Positions 43,201 to 50,471 of a stretch of 64,000 nucleotides of DNA are shown piece after piece. The stretch is from Streptomyces tibetensis (GTDB lineage Bacteria; Actinomycetota; Actinomycetes; Streptomycetales; Streptomycetaceae): positions 248,001-312,000 of the forward strand of contig NZ_SZVW01000011.1 of the NCBI RefSeq assembly GCF_007655005.1. Direction: 5' to 3'. The notes under the pieces are model-generated. The model ran no database searches. It was not told the DNA's origin and saw only the letters and a program-made list of their open reading frames with translations. Both the position numbers and the translations under genes were made by a program. Each line of letters begins with the position of its first letter. Position 1 is the stretch's first letter.

Positions 43201-45127
43201 GGCGATCGAGGACGCGGGCCGCCTGCGCGACGCGCTGGGCACCGCCCTGCCGGTCGGCGTCCCGGAAGCCTTCATGGAACCCGTCAAGGATCCGCTGGGC
43301 GACCTCCTCGCGCGCTACGCCCGCACCCACGGCCCGTTCACCTCGGCCACGGCCGCCGCGCGCTTCGGACTGGGCGTGGCCGTCACCGAGGGCGCCCTCC
43401 AGCGGCTCGCGGCGGCGGGCCGGGTCGTCCAGGGCGAGTTCCACCCGGCCGGGATCGGCCAGGAGTGGTGCGACGCGACCGTGCTGCGCCGGCTGCGCCG
43501 CCGCTCCCTGGCCGCCCTGCGGCACGAGCTGGAGCCGGTGCCACCGGCCGCGCTGGCCCAGTTCCTCCCCCAGTGGCAGCACATCGGCAAGGGGCACTCC
43601 CTGCGCGGCATCGACGGGCTGGTGCGGGCCATCGAGCAGGTCCAGGGCGCGTCCGTGCCGGCGTCCGCCCTGGAGAAACTGGTGCTGCCCTCGCGAGTCG
43701 TGAACTACACCCCGGCGATGCTGGACGAGCTGACCGCGGCCGGAGAGGTGGTCTGGGCCGGGGCGGGCTCCCTCCCCGGCAAGGACGGCTGGGTCTCCCT
43801 CTACCTGGCGGACGCGGCCCCCCTGCTCCTGCCGCCCCCGCACCCCTTGGAGCTGACCGCCCTGCACCAGTCGGTCCTGGACACCCTCTCGGGCGGCTAC
43901 GGCCTGTTCTTCCGCCAGATCGCCGACCAGGTCCGCGCCACCACCCACCCCGATGCCGGCGATCCCCAACTGGCCGACGCCCTCTGGGACCTCGCCTGGT
44001 CCGGCCGCCTGACGAACGACACGCTCACCCCGATGCGCTCCCTGCTCGGCTCGGGCCGCACCGCCGGCTCCACGGCCCACCGCGCCAAGCGCTCCGTCCC
44101 GCGCGGCCGCTACGGCTCCCTGACGGCCGCGGCCCGGGCCTCGTCGCGCTCCGGCCCGCCGACGGTGGCCGGCCGCTGGTCGCTGCTCCCGGCCCACGAA
44201 ACGGACCCCACCGTGCGGGCCCACGCGCTCGCCCGCACCCTCCTCGACCGGCACGGCGTGGTCACCAGGGGCGCGGTCTCGGCGGAGGGCGTCGAGGGCG
44301 GCTTCTCGGCGACGTACCGCGTCCTGTCCGTCTTCGAGGAGAGCGGCCAGGCCCGCCGCGGCTATGTGGTGGAGGGCCTCGGCGCCGCACAGTTCGCGAT
44401 GGACGGCGCGGTGGACCGCCTGCGCGCGGTGTCGAACGCCCGCGACCGCGGCGCGGACCTGCCCGGCCCGCCCCCCGGCTGGGAACCCGACCCGTTCCCC
44501 GCCCATGACTTCGCCGCCCCGGACGACGACCCCGCCCCCTCCCACCAGCACACCGACGACCCCGGCCCCGACGGCTTCCCCGACCTGGCCCCCTCGTACG
44601 ACACCCCGAAGCCGTCCCCGGGTGAGTGGGTCTCGCCACGCGACTATCCCCCGCAGGCCGCCCCGTCCTGGCAGAACGGCGGACGCGCCGGGTACGACCA
44701 GGGCTTCGCGGGCCGACGTACCCGCCCCGACGGCGCTTCCCGAGCCGTCGTTCTCGCCGCCGCCGACCCGGCGAACGCGTACGGAGCTGCCCTGCCCTGG
44801 CCCGAACCACCGAGCGGCGCCGGGCACAAGCCGGGCCGTAAGGCGGGCTCCCTGGTGGTCCTGGTCGACGGTGAGCTGACGCTCTACATGGAGCGCGGCG
44901 GCAAGACCCTGCTGGCCTGGCCCGCCCACCCGGACGGCGATCCCGCTGACGACCCCCGGCTGCACAGCGCCGCGGAAGCTCTCGCCGCAGCGGCCCGCGC
45001 GGGTTCCCTCGGCACGGTCACGGTGGAGCGCGTCAACGGCGCCCAGGCCCTCACCTCCCCCATCGGCACCCTCCTGGAAGGAGCAGGTTTCATCGCGACC
45101 CCCCGAGGACTGCGCCTGCGTGCCTGA
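40208..45127 (+). CDS. lhr: Lhr-family large DNA helicase
   Basis: The 1,639-residue superfamily 2 helicase has Walker A APTGSGKT near residue 48, motif Ib TTPESLF, DEVH box near 170, motif III SAT, and motif VI QRVGRAGHQ near 400. The Lhr core with winged-helix and beta-barrel follows, then a ~700-residue Lhr-CTD. The segment around residues 1420-1500 is Pro/Asp-rich and divergent. Lhr unwinds 3'-tailed and RNA:DNA substrates and is damage-induced in mycobacteria. ATG 40208 is favoured; GTG 40193 is possible. It is followed 59 bp later by nei2, a conserved repair pairing. Confidence 0.95.
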   Translation: MPSNAHRALDGFSPATRAWFTGAFSAPTSAQAGAWQAIHEGSDVLVVAPTGSGKTLAAFLAALDQLASAPPPADPKKRCRVLYVSPLKALAVDVERNLRSPLTGIRQESVRLGLPEPEVKVGIRSGDTPAAERRALSTRPPDILITTPESLFLMLTSATRDALAGVETVILDEVHAVAGTKRGAHLALSLERLDDLLPKPARRIGLSATVRPVDEVARFLSPRRKVEIVQPESGKEFDLSVVVPVEDLGELGGSPVADGQEGAERPSIWPHVEERIADLVQSHRSTIVFANSRRLAERLCNRLNEIAYERATGETLDEHHSPAELMGGSGAAQGAPQVIARAHHGSVSKEQRALVEEDLKAGRLPAVVATSSLELGIDMGAVDLVVQVESPPSVASGLQRVGRAGHQVGAVSTGVVFPKYRGDLVQAAVVTERMRTGSIESLKVPANPLDVLAQQVVAMTALDTWQFDDLLAAVRRAAPFASLPESAFTAVLDMLAGRYPSDAFAELRPRVVWDRVTGEITGRPGAQRLAVTSGGTIPDRGLFGVFLAGADPKKGGGRVGELDEEMVYESRVGDVFTLGTSSWRIEDITRDRVLVSPAPGVPGRLPFWKGDQLGRPLELGRAVGAFLREVGSLPEEDARLRLLAAGLDAWAADNVLSYLDEQREACGHIPDDRTIVVERFRDELGDWRVVVHSPFGAQVHAPWALALGAKLSERYGMDAQVMHADDGIVLRLPDADLMGLDLLDQEPVTMGREYDAEQAPVGAADVVFDKGEVDQVVTDQVGSSALFASRFRECAARALLLPRRNPGRRTPLWQQRQRASQLLQVASEFGSFPIVLEAVRECLQDVFDVPGLVELMGDLESRKVRLVEVTTAEPSPFARSLLFGYVAQFLYEGDSPLAERRAAALSLDSRLLAELLGQAELRELLDAEVLTDLERELQWLTEDRRVKDAEGVADLLRLLGPLTDAELAERGAEPQWAQELAGARRAIRVRVAGADHWAAIEDAGRLRDALGTALPVGVPEAFMEPVKDPLGDLLARYARTHGPFTSATAAARFGLGVAVTEGALQRLAAAGRVVQGEFHPAGIGQEWCDATVLRRLRRRSLAALRHELEPVPPAALAQFLPQWQHIGKGHSLRGIDGLVRAIEQVQGASVPASALEKLVLPSRVVNYTPAMLDELTAAGEVVWAGAGSLPGKDGWVSLYLADAAPLLLPPPHPLELTALHQSVLDTLSGGYGLFFRQIADQVRATTHPDAGDPQLADALWDLAWSGRLTNDTLTPMRSLLGSGRTAGSTAHRAKRSVPRGRYGSLTAAARASSRSGPPTVAGRWSLLPAHETDPTVRAHALARTLLDRHGVVTRGAVSAEGVEGGFSATYRVLSVFEESGQARRGYVVEGLGAAQFAMDGAVDRLRAVSNARDRGADLPGPPPGWEPDPFPAHDFAAPDDDPAPSHQHTDDPGPDGFPDLAPSYDTPKPSPGEWVSPRDYPPQAAPSWQNGGRAGYDQGFAGRRTRPDGASRAVVLAAADPANAYGAALPWPEPPSGAGHKPGRKAGSLVVLVDGELTLYMERGGKTLLAWPAHPDGDPADDPRLHSAAEALAAAARAGSLGTVTVERVNGAQALTSPIGTLLEGAGFIATPRGLRLRA

Positions 45128-45186
45128 CGGCCGGCCGACCACACCCGCTCCGGCCGAGCGTGCGGCGTTCGTGCCACCCTTGACGC

Positions 45187-46008
45187 ATGCCCGAAGGTGA
45201 CACGGTCTGGCAGGCCGCGAGGCGGTTGGACGACGCCCTCGCAGGCAAGGTGCTGACCCGCAGCGACCTCAGGGTGCCCCGCTTCGCCACGGCCGATCTC
45301 ACGGGCCGCGTGGTCCTGGACGTCACCGCGCACGGCAAACACCTTCTCACTCGCATCGAGGGCGGCCTGACCCTCCATTCCCACCTGCGGATGGACGGCT
45401 CCTGGAAGGTGTACGGGAACGGCCAGCGCTGGAGCGGCGGTCCGGGCCATCAGATCCGCGCGATCCTCGGCAACACCGATCGCACGGCCGTCGGCTATCG
45501 CCTGCCCGTCCTGGAACTCCTGCGCACGGCCGACGAGCAGCGCGCGGTCGGCCATCTCGGCCCCGACCTCCTCGGCCCGGACTGGGACCCCGACCAGGCC
45601 CTCGCCAACATCCTCCAGGACCCCGCCCGCGAACTCGGCGAGGCCCTGCTGGACCAGCGCAATCTCGCGGGCATCGGCAATGTCTACAAGAGCGAGCTCT
45701 GTTTCCTGCTCGGCGTCACCCCCTGGCTCCCGGCCGGTGCCCTGCCCGCCGACCGCGCCGAGAAGCTGCCCGCGCTCGCGAAGAAGCTGCTGGAGGCCAA
45801 CCGCGACCGCCCGATCCGCAGCACGACGGGCCGCCGCGGCCAGGACCTCTTCGTCTACGGCCGCGCCCCCCGCCCCTGCCTGCGGTGCCGCACCTCGATC
45901 CGCGTCGCGGACCAGGGCGACGGCTCCCGCGAACGCCCCACCTACTGGTGCCCCACCTGCCAGCCGGGGCCGGCCCCGGCCACCACCCGGCACCGCCGCA
46001 CTGATTGA
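45187..46008 (+). CDS. nei2: Nei/Fpg-family DNA glycosylase-AP lyase (Nei2)
   Basis: The 273-residue base-excision enzyme has the mature N-terminus PEGDTVWQ after Met removal (catalytic Pro1 and Glu2), an H2TH region LLDQRNLAGIGNVYKSELCF, and a C-terminal zinc finger with CLRCRTSIR and YWCPTCQ. The N-terminus PEGD with a downstream K in RVVLDVTAHGKHLL fits Nei2. It removes oxidised pyrimidines. It is coupled in context to lhr. The stop codon is inside the -35 element of the next gene. Confidence 0.95.
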   Translation: MPEGDTVWQAARRLDDALAGKVLTRSDLRVPRFATADLTGRVVLDVTAHGKHLLTRIEGGLTLHSHLRMDGSWKVYGNGQRWSGGPGHQIRAILGNTDRTAVGYRLPVLELLRTADEQRAVGHLGPDLLGPDWDPDQALANILQDPARELGEALLDQRNLAGIGNVYKSELCFLLGVTPWLPAGALPADRAEKLPALAKKLLEANRDRPIRSTTGRRGQDLFVYGRAPRPCLRCRTSIRVADQGDGSRERPTYWCPTCQPGPAPATTRHRRTD

Positions 46009-46034
46009 CGACCCGTCAGAAACGCTCGTACGGT
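46005..46034 (+). promoter_or_regulatory. Promoter of the SDR gene, predicted leaderless
   Basis: TTGACG (46005-46010), 18-bp spacer, TACGGT (46029-46034). Initiation about 6-7 nt downstream falls on the A of ATG 46041; no ribosome-binding site is seen. Confidence 0.6.
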
Positions 46035-46040
46035 CCCTCT

Positions 46041-46805
46041 ATGCCCGTCACGGCGTACGACCTCACCGGCCGCACCGTCTTCGTCACCGGCGCGGCGAGC
46101 GGCATCGGCCGCGCCTCGGCCCTCCTCCTCGCCGAGGCGGGGGCGACGGTGCACTGCGCCGACCGGGACGCCGAGGGCCTGCACGAGACGGCGACCCTGA
46201 TCGAGGACGGCGGCGGAATCGCCCGCACCCACATTCTCGACGTCACCGACCGGCCCGGGCTGAAGCAGGCCCTCACCTCCTGCGAGCGCCTGGACGCCCT
46301 GGCCGCGGTCGCCGGGATCATGCACAGCAGCCCGGTGCTGGAGACCCGGGACGAGGACCTCGACCGCGTGCTCGACGTGAACTTCAAGGGAGTCCTGTAC
46401 TCCTGCCAGGAGGCGGCCCGCCTGATGATCGCCCACGGCACCCGGGGCAGCATCGTCACCATGGCCTCGGGCGCCGTCGACACCGGCGGCGCCGGGCTGC
46501 TCTGCTACGGCGCGGCGAAGGCGGCGGTGGTCCAGTTGACGAAGACTCTCGCGACGGAGCTGGGCCGGCACGGCATCCGCGTCAACGCGGTCGCCCCGGG
46601 CTGGATCCGTACGCCGATGACCGACCGGCACGACAGCGCGTCCCAGGCACACACGGAGTCCGTCATGGCCCGCCTGTCACCCCTGGGCCGTGTGGGCCGG
46701 CCCGAGGACATCGCGCACGCGATCCTCCACCTGGCCTCCGACGCCTCGGCCTTCACCACGGGCCAGATCCTCCGCCCGAACGGGGGCGTGGCCATGCCGT
46801 GGTGA
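46041..46805 (+). CDS. SDR-family oxidoreductase
   Basis: The 254-residue classical short-chain dehydrogenase has cofactor motif TGAASGIG near residue 14, an acidic residue after beta-2 (CADRD) favouring NAD(H), active-site Ser in TMASGAVD and YGAAK exactly 12 residues later, and C-terminal GGVAMPW. The usual NNAG is AVAGIM. The substrate is unknown; 3-oxoacyl-ACP reductase-like and sugar/steroid dehydrogenase roles are both possible. Its 3' end is the apparent origin of the following tandem array. Confidence 0.92.
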   Translation: MPVTAYDLTGRTVFVTGAASGIGRASALLLAEAGATVHCADRDAEGLHETATLIEDGGGIARTHILDVTDRPGLKQALTSCERLDALAAVAGIMHSSPVLETRDEDLDRVLDVNFKGVLYSCQEAARLMIAHGTRGSIVTMASGAVDTGGAGLLCYGAAKAAVVQLTKTLATELGRHGIRVNAVAPGWIRTPMTDRHDSASQAHTESVMARLSPLGRVGRPEDIAHAILHLASDASAFTTGQILRPNGGVAMPW

Positions 46806-47224
46806 GACGCCCCGCCGATCAACCCTCTCTAGGCCTCCCTCGCCTTCGTCCCGCCGCCCCCCTCCCCGGCGCCCGGCCGGGGCGTGACCACGCCCCGGTG
46901 AGACACCCCCGCCGATGAGCCCTCCCTACGCCCCTCGCCTTCGTCCCGCCGCCCCCCTCCCCGGCGCCCGGACGGGGCGTGACCACGCCACGGTGAGACG
47001 CCCCCGACGATGAGCCCTCTCTACGCCCCTCGCCTTCGTCCCGCCGCACCCCTCCCCGGCGCCCGGACGGGGCGTGACCACGCCCCGGTGAGACACCCCC
47101 GCCGATGAGCCCTCCCTACGCCCCTCGCCTGCGTCCCGCCGCCCCCCTCCCCGGCGCCCGGCCGGGGCGTGACCACGCCCCGGTGAGACACCCCCGACGA
47201 TGAGCCCTCCCTACAAGGTGAGAC
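46801..47224. repeat. Tandem array of four ~95-bp units plus a partial copy
   Basis: GGTGAGAC marks unit starts at 46801, 46897, 46992, 47087 and 47182, with a truncated copy at 47217 (periods 96, 95, 95, 95, 35). The first unit starts on the SDR stop codon. Each unit ends with an inverted repeat, perfect in units 1 and 4 (CCGGGGCGTG-ac-CACGCCCCGG; 46877-46898 in unit 1). No protein-coding gene is supported in 46806-47255. Confidence 0.9.
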
Positions 47225-47255
47225 GCCCCCATCGCCCCCTACACCTCCCCCGACT

Positions 47256-47681
47256 TCACTTCACCCCCGCCGCCCCCTCACCCCCGGCCCTCCAGATCCT
47301 CCGCAGCCGCCCCGCCCCCACAACCCCCCGTGCCTGCCGCTTGGGCACGCAGTGCACGGGTAGCACGCTCAGCCCCCACCCCCCGGCCGCGACCGCAGCT
47401 TCCAGCACCCCCGCCCCGGGCACGGCCACCAGCCGGAGCACGGCCCACCACCACAGCGCCCCCAGCCCCAGCGCGGCCCCGCGAGCCCCCCAGCGCCGGC
47501 TCCCCCAGCCCACTATCCGCACGGCCGCCACCTCCGGCCCGACGCTATGCCGCGGCCCGGACCCGTCGGCAGGGCGCACCAGAGGCACACGGGAGCACCG
47601 CGCACCCCGCTCGGGCCGCATATCCCACTCGGACCGCGCACCCCACTCAGGCCGCGCACCCGCAGACCACCCACGCCGCAC
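47256..47681 (-). CDS. Conserved hypothetical protein, possibly membrane-associated
   Basis: Up to 141 residues; third positions are overwhelmingly G/C. The credible part begins around RIVGWGSRRWGARGAALGLG and has one hydrophobic segment (ALWWWAVLRLVAVPGAGVLE) followed by GGWGLSVLPVHCVPKRQARG. The N-terminal ~45 residues are repetitive (RPEWGARSEWDMRPERGARC) and may be untranslated, so the start is uncertain. No function is known. Its presence between SDR and dps resembles related genomes, as far as I recall. Confidence 0.5.
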   Translation of the reverse strand: MRRGWSAGARPEWGARSEWDMRPERGARCSRVPLVRPADGSGPRHSVGPEVAAVRIVGWGSRRWGARGAALGLGALWWWAVLRLVAVPGAGVLEAAVAAGGWGLSVLPVHCVPKRQARGVVGAGRLRRIWRAGGEGAAGVK

Positions 47682-47802
47682 AGTCGTATGAACCGAGCCA
47701 CGTCAACAGCCCCAGCAGCCCCATGAGGCTTACCCGGCTCACCCGGCCCACCTGGCTCACCTGGCTGGCCGGTGCTGTCGACCGTGCCCGCGCCCGCTTC
47801 CG

Positions 47803-48273
47803 TCACCCGTTCTCGGCCTGGAACATCCAATGATGCTTCTCCAGGTCCGCCGTGATCCCGATGAAGATGTCCTGGCTCACCGGATCCGGCTCGCCGGTCG
47901 ACTCGACCCGCTCCCGCATCCGCGCGATCACCGCTCCCAGCGCTTCGACCAGCGTTCCCACGGCGGTCGTGTCATCGACCCAACCCTCGGGTGTCACCCC
48001 GATCCCGCTGCCGACGGCCACCGTCGCGGCACGCCCGTCGGGAGAGATGCCGAGGGCCGCGGCACGCTCGGCCACGGTGTCGGAGTACTTCCGCGCGGTG
48101 TCGACGACCTCGTCGAGCTGGAGGTGCACGGAACGGAAGCGCGGCCCCACCACGTTCCAGTGGATCTGCTTCGCCACGAGGGCGAGATCCACCAGATCGA
48201 CGAGGGCACCCTGCAACGCCTCGGACACGGTCTTCAGGTTCGCGTCCGACAACGGGCTCTTCACGACGTACAT
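47803..48273 (-). CDS. dps: Dps-family ferritin-like protein
   Basis: The 156-residue miniferritin has the ferroxidase signature KQIHWNVVGPRFRSVHLQLD with EVVD following (residues ~34-56). It forms dodecamers that oxidise Fe(II) with peroxide and protect DNA; it lacks long N- or C-terminal tails. ATG 48273 with GGAGG at 5 nt. A set of three direct repeats lies 110-165 bp upstream. Confidence 0.94.
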   Translation of the reverse strand: MYVVKSPLSDANLKTVSEALQGALVDLVDLALVAKQIHWNVVGPRFRSVHLQLDEVVDTARKYSDTVAERAAALGISPDGRAATVAVGSGIGVTPEGWVDDTTAVGTLVEALGAVIARMRERVESTGEPDPVSQDIFIGITADLEKHHWMFQAENG

Positions 48274-48385
48274 CCGCACCTCCGAGGACTGCCCCCGCCA
48301 TCCCCTCAACGATGACGGCCGTACGCCACACCGGCAAACGCACACAAACCAGACACAGCACTTTCGTGAGGGCTCATCGGGCCCG

Positions 48386-48446
48386 CGCAGACGAAAACCA
48401 CAGCGCGCACGCAGGCGAAAACCCGGCGTCCACGCAAGCGAAAACC
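48386..48446. repeat. Three direct repeats upstream of dps
   Basis: CGCARRCGAAAACC starts at 48386, 48410 and 48433 (periods 24 and 23). The repeats lie between the clgR stop and the dps start, in the dps upstream region. Confidence 0.7.
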
Positions 48447-48456
48447 CCGGGCGACA

Positions 48457-48479
48457 CCTCTCCGGATCTCCCGGAGAGG
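48457..48479 (-). terminator. clgR terminator
   Basis: CCTCTCCGG (48457-48465) and CCGGAGAGG (48471-48479) form a perfect 9-bp stem with a 5-nt loop, 73 bp after the clgR stop. Confidence 0.6.
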
Positions 48480-48551
48480 CCCGGCCGGGGCCTCACCACT
48501 TCTCAGCGCCTGGTCGGCGCCGTTCGCCTCATGCCGTGCAGGCGTACAGCC

Positions 48552-48932
48552 TCACGCGGCGACGACGTCCACCGCTTCGGCGGGCGCCTTGATGGTCACC
48601 CGTTCCGGTGGCACACCGGTCACCGAGACGGAACCCAGCATCGAGCGAACCGGCGTGGGTACAGGCTCGCTGGGGGTGGCCGCAGCAGACTGGGCCAGCT
48701 CGGCGAGGGCGAGCTCGTCGCTCACTTCCCGCATGAGCTCGGACATCCGTACGTCCAGCGCGTCGCAGATCGCGGAGAGCAGCTCGGAGGAAGCCTCCTT
48801 CTGCCCCCGCTCCACCTCGGAAAGATAGCCGAGTGAGACTCGGGCGGACGAGGAGACTTCGCGCAGAGTACGGCCCTGGCGCTGGCGCTGCCGACGCAGC
48901 ACGTCACCCAGCAGGCGACGGAGCAGAATCAT
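48552..48932 (-). CDS. clgR: Transcriptional activator ClgR
   Basis: The 126-residue protein has an XRE-type helix-turn-helix (GRTLREVSSSARVSLGYLSE, VERGQKEASSELLSAICDAL) in the first 75 residues. ClgR activates clp protease and lon genes in actinomycetes. The context dps / clgR / cinA / pgsA / ftsK is the known ClgR locus. The C-terminus ends VVAA; in Streptomyces ClgR the terminal Ala pair makes the protein a ClpP substrate. ATG 48932 is 6 nt after GGGAG; in-frame upstream sequence is not family-like. Confidence 0.92.
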   Translation of the reverse strand: MILLRRLLGDVLRRQRQRQGRTLREVSSSARVSLGYLSEVERGQKEASSELLSAICDALDVRMSELMREVSDELALAELAQSAAATPSEPVPTPVRSMLGSVSVTGVPPERVTIKAPAEAVDVVAA

Positions 48933-49041
48933 CGGTGGCTCCCTCCTCGGACCGCGTAGCCGCATCCATTACGCCCCACCGTACCGCCTTGCGCCGCGGC
49001 CGTGCGGGGAGCGATGTCGTGTTCACTCAGGGCTGCAAACA

Positions 49042-49587
49042 TCAAAACCCCCCGTTCCGTTCCGTATCCTGTGCCCGCTCATTCCCGGTCTGTTCGCTCG
49101 CAAGCCCCTTCAGGAGCAGTGCGAGTACGCTCCGTACACTCTCTCTACGAATTTCCGCGCGGCCGCCGTTCAACCGCAGAGCCTCCACTTTTCCGCCGCC
49201 GGCAGAACCCGGATCCGTCGCAACGGGTCCGTCCACGGCGACGAAGACCGTGCCGACGGGCTGTCCGTCCTGTGGGTCGGGGCCCGCGACACCGGTGGTC
49301 GCGATGCCCCAGTCGGTGCCGAGCGCCTTGCGCACACCGGCCGCCATCTGCGCTGCGACCTGCGGGTCCACCGCTCCGTGAGTCGCCAGCAGAGCGGCGT
49401 CGACATCGAGCAGGTCGTGCTTCAGCTCGGTGGCGTACGCGGTCACGGAGCCCCGGAAGACCTTGGACGCTCCGGGGACCGACGTGATCTCCGCCGCGAC
49501 GAGGCCACCGGTCAGCGACTCCGCGACGGCGAGCGTCTCACCCTTCACCGTGAGTAGTCGCACCACGTCGGTGGCCGTGGAACTCAC
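49042..49587 (-). CDS. cinA: CinA C-terminal-type nicotinamide-nucleotide amidohydrolase
   Basis: The 181-residue stand-alone PncC/CinA-C domain contains LAVAESLTGGLVAAEITSVP, GSVTAYATELKHDLLDVD and TTGVAGPDPQDGQPVGTVFV. It deamidates NMN to NaMN in pyridine-nucleotide recycling; the N-terminal COG1058 domain of long CinA is absent. GTG 49587 overlaps the pgsA stop (GTGA), so translation is coupled. Confidence 0.93.
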   Translation of the reverse strand: MSSTATDVVRLLTVKGETLAVAESLTGGLVAAEITSVPGASKVFRGSVTAYATELKHDLLDVDAALLATHGAVDPQVAAQMAAGVRKALGTDWGIATTGVAGPDPQDGQPVGTVFVAVDGPVATDPGSAGGGKVEALRLNGGRAEIRRESVRSVLALLLKGLASEQTGNERAQDTERNGGF

Positions 49588-50471
49588 GCTTCCTTCTCCT
49601 CCAACGCGGCCTTGCGCTCGGCGATTCCCTGCCTGCGCAAGACAATGGCCTGTTTCACATAGTCGAGTCCGGTCACCACGGTCAGCACGACCGCCGCGGC
49701 CATCACCCACCACCTCAGGGTCGCCAGCCACCCCGTCAGCGCCAGGATGTACATGCCCACGGCCACGCCCTGAGTGAGGGTCTTCAGCTTGCCTCCGCGG
49801 CTGGCGGGAATGACGCCGTACCGGATGACCAGAAAACGCAGCAGCGTGATCCCGAGTTCCCTGCCGAGGATGACGCCGGTCACCCACCACGGCAGGTCAC
49901 CGAGCGCGGAGAGACAGATCAGCGCCGCACCCATGATCGCCTTGTCGGCGATGGGGTCGGCGATCTTCCCGAAGTCCGTGACCAGGTTGTACGCGCGCGC
50001 CAGATGACCGTCGAACAGGTCGGTGATCATGGCGATCGCGAAGGCGGCCCAGGCGAGGGACCGCCACGCCGGGTCGTAGCCGCCGTCGGCGAGCATCAGC
50101 GCGACGAAGGCCGGTACGAGGACCAGCCGGAGCATGGTCAGGAGGTTGGCGATGTTCCAGACACTGGCCTGGTTGACGGCGGCGGCAGCAATTTTCGCGC
50201 CCCGCGGGGTCTTCCCGTCGTCCTGCGCGTCCAGTCCGGCGTCCTCACCGGGGACGGCCTCATCGGCGGCAGCCGCCCCGGCAGGTCCGCCATGCCGCCC
50301 GCCGGACGAGGCGCCGGGGCCCGCTCCGGGCGCTCCGCCGTCGGCTGACCGTGCGGCCGCCGTTCCCGCAATCTTGCCTGGAGCCGCAGTGGACGCGGCA
50401 GCGGCCGCACCCGCCGCCGCCCTCCTCGCGCCGGAGGCGCCTCCCGCCGCGGATGCCGGGACACCGGTCAT
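49584..50471 (-). CDS. pgsA: CDP-alcohol phosphatidyltransferase (PgsA-type)
   Basis: The 295-residue membrane enzyme predicted to make phosphatidylglycerophosphate from CDP-diacylglycerol and glycerol-3-phosphate. The catalytic motif DLFDGHLARAYNLVTDFGKI with ADPIADK follows near residues 148-172 and is intact, with about six helices around it. An N-terminal ~95-residue Ala/Gly/Pro-rich extension is low-complexity, unusual for PgsA in general. Start ATG 50471 overlaps the rimO stop (ATGA). Confidence 0.93.
   Translation of the reverse strand: MTGVPASAAGGASGARRAAAGAAAAASTAAPGKIAGTAAARSADGGAPGAGPGASSGGRHGGPAGAAAADEAVPGEDAGLDAQDDGKTPRGAKIAAAAVNQASVWNIANLLTMLRLVLVPAFVALMLADGGYDPAWRSLAWAAFAIAMITDLFDGHLARAYNLVTDFGKIADPIADKAIMGAALICLSALGDLPWWVTGVILGRELGITLLRFLVIRYGVIPASRGGKLKTLTQGVAVGMYILALTGWLATLRWWVMAAAVVLTVVTGLDYVKQAIVLRRQGIAERKAALEEKEA

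Noticed and set aside
40052..45142. A very long open frame (~1,700 codons) on the minus strand opposite lhr
   Set aside because: It mirrors the lhr codon phase, has no recognisable domain, and is explained by the rarity of stops in high-GC antisense frames.
46801..47224. ~95-bp array considered as a CRISPR or coding repeat protein
   Set aside because: No variable spacers; frames are interrupted and Pro/Arg low-complexity.
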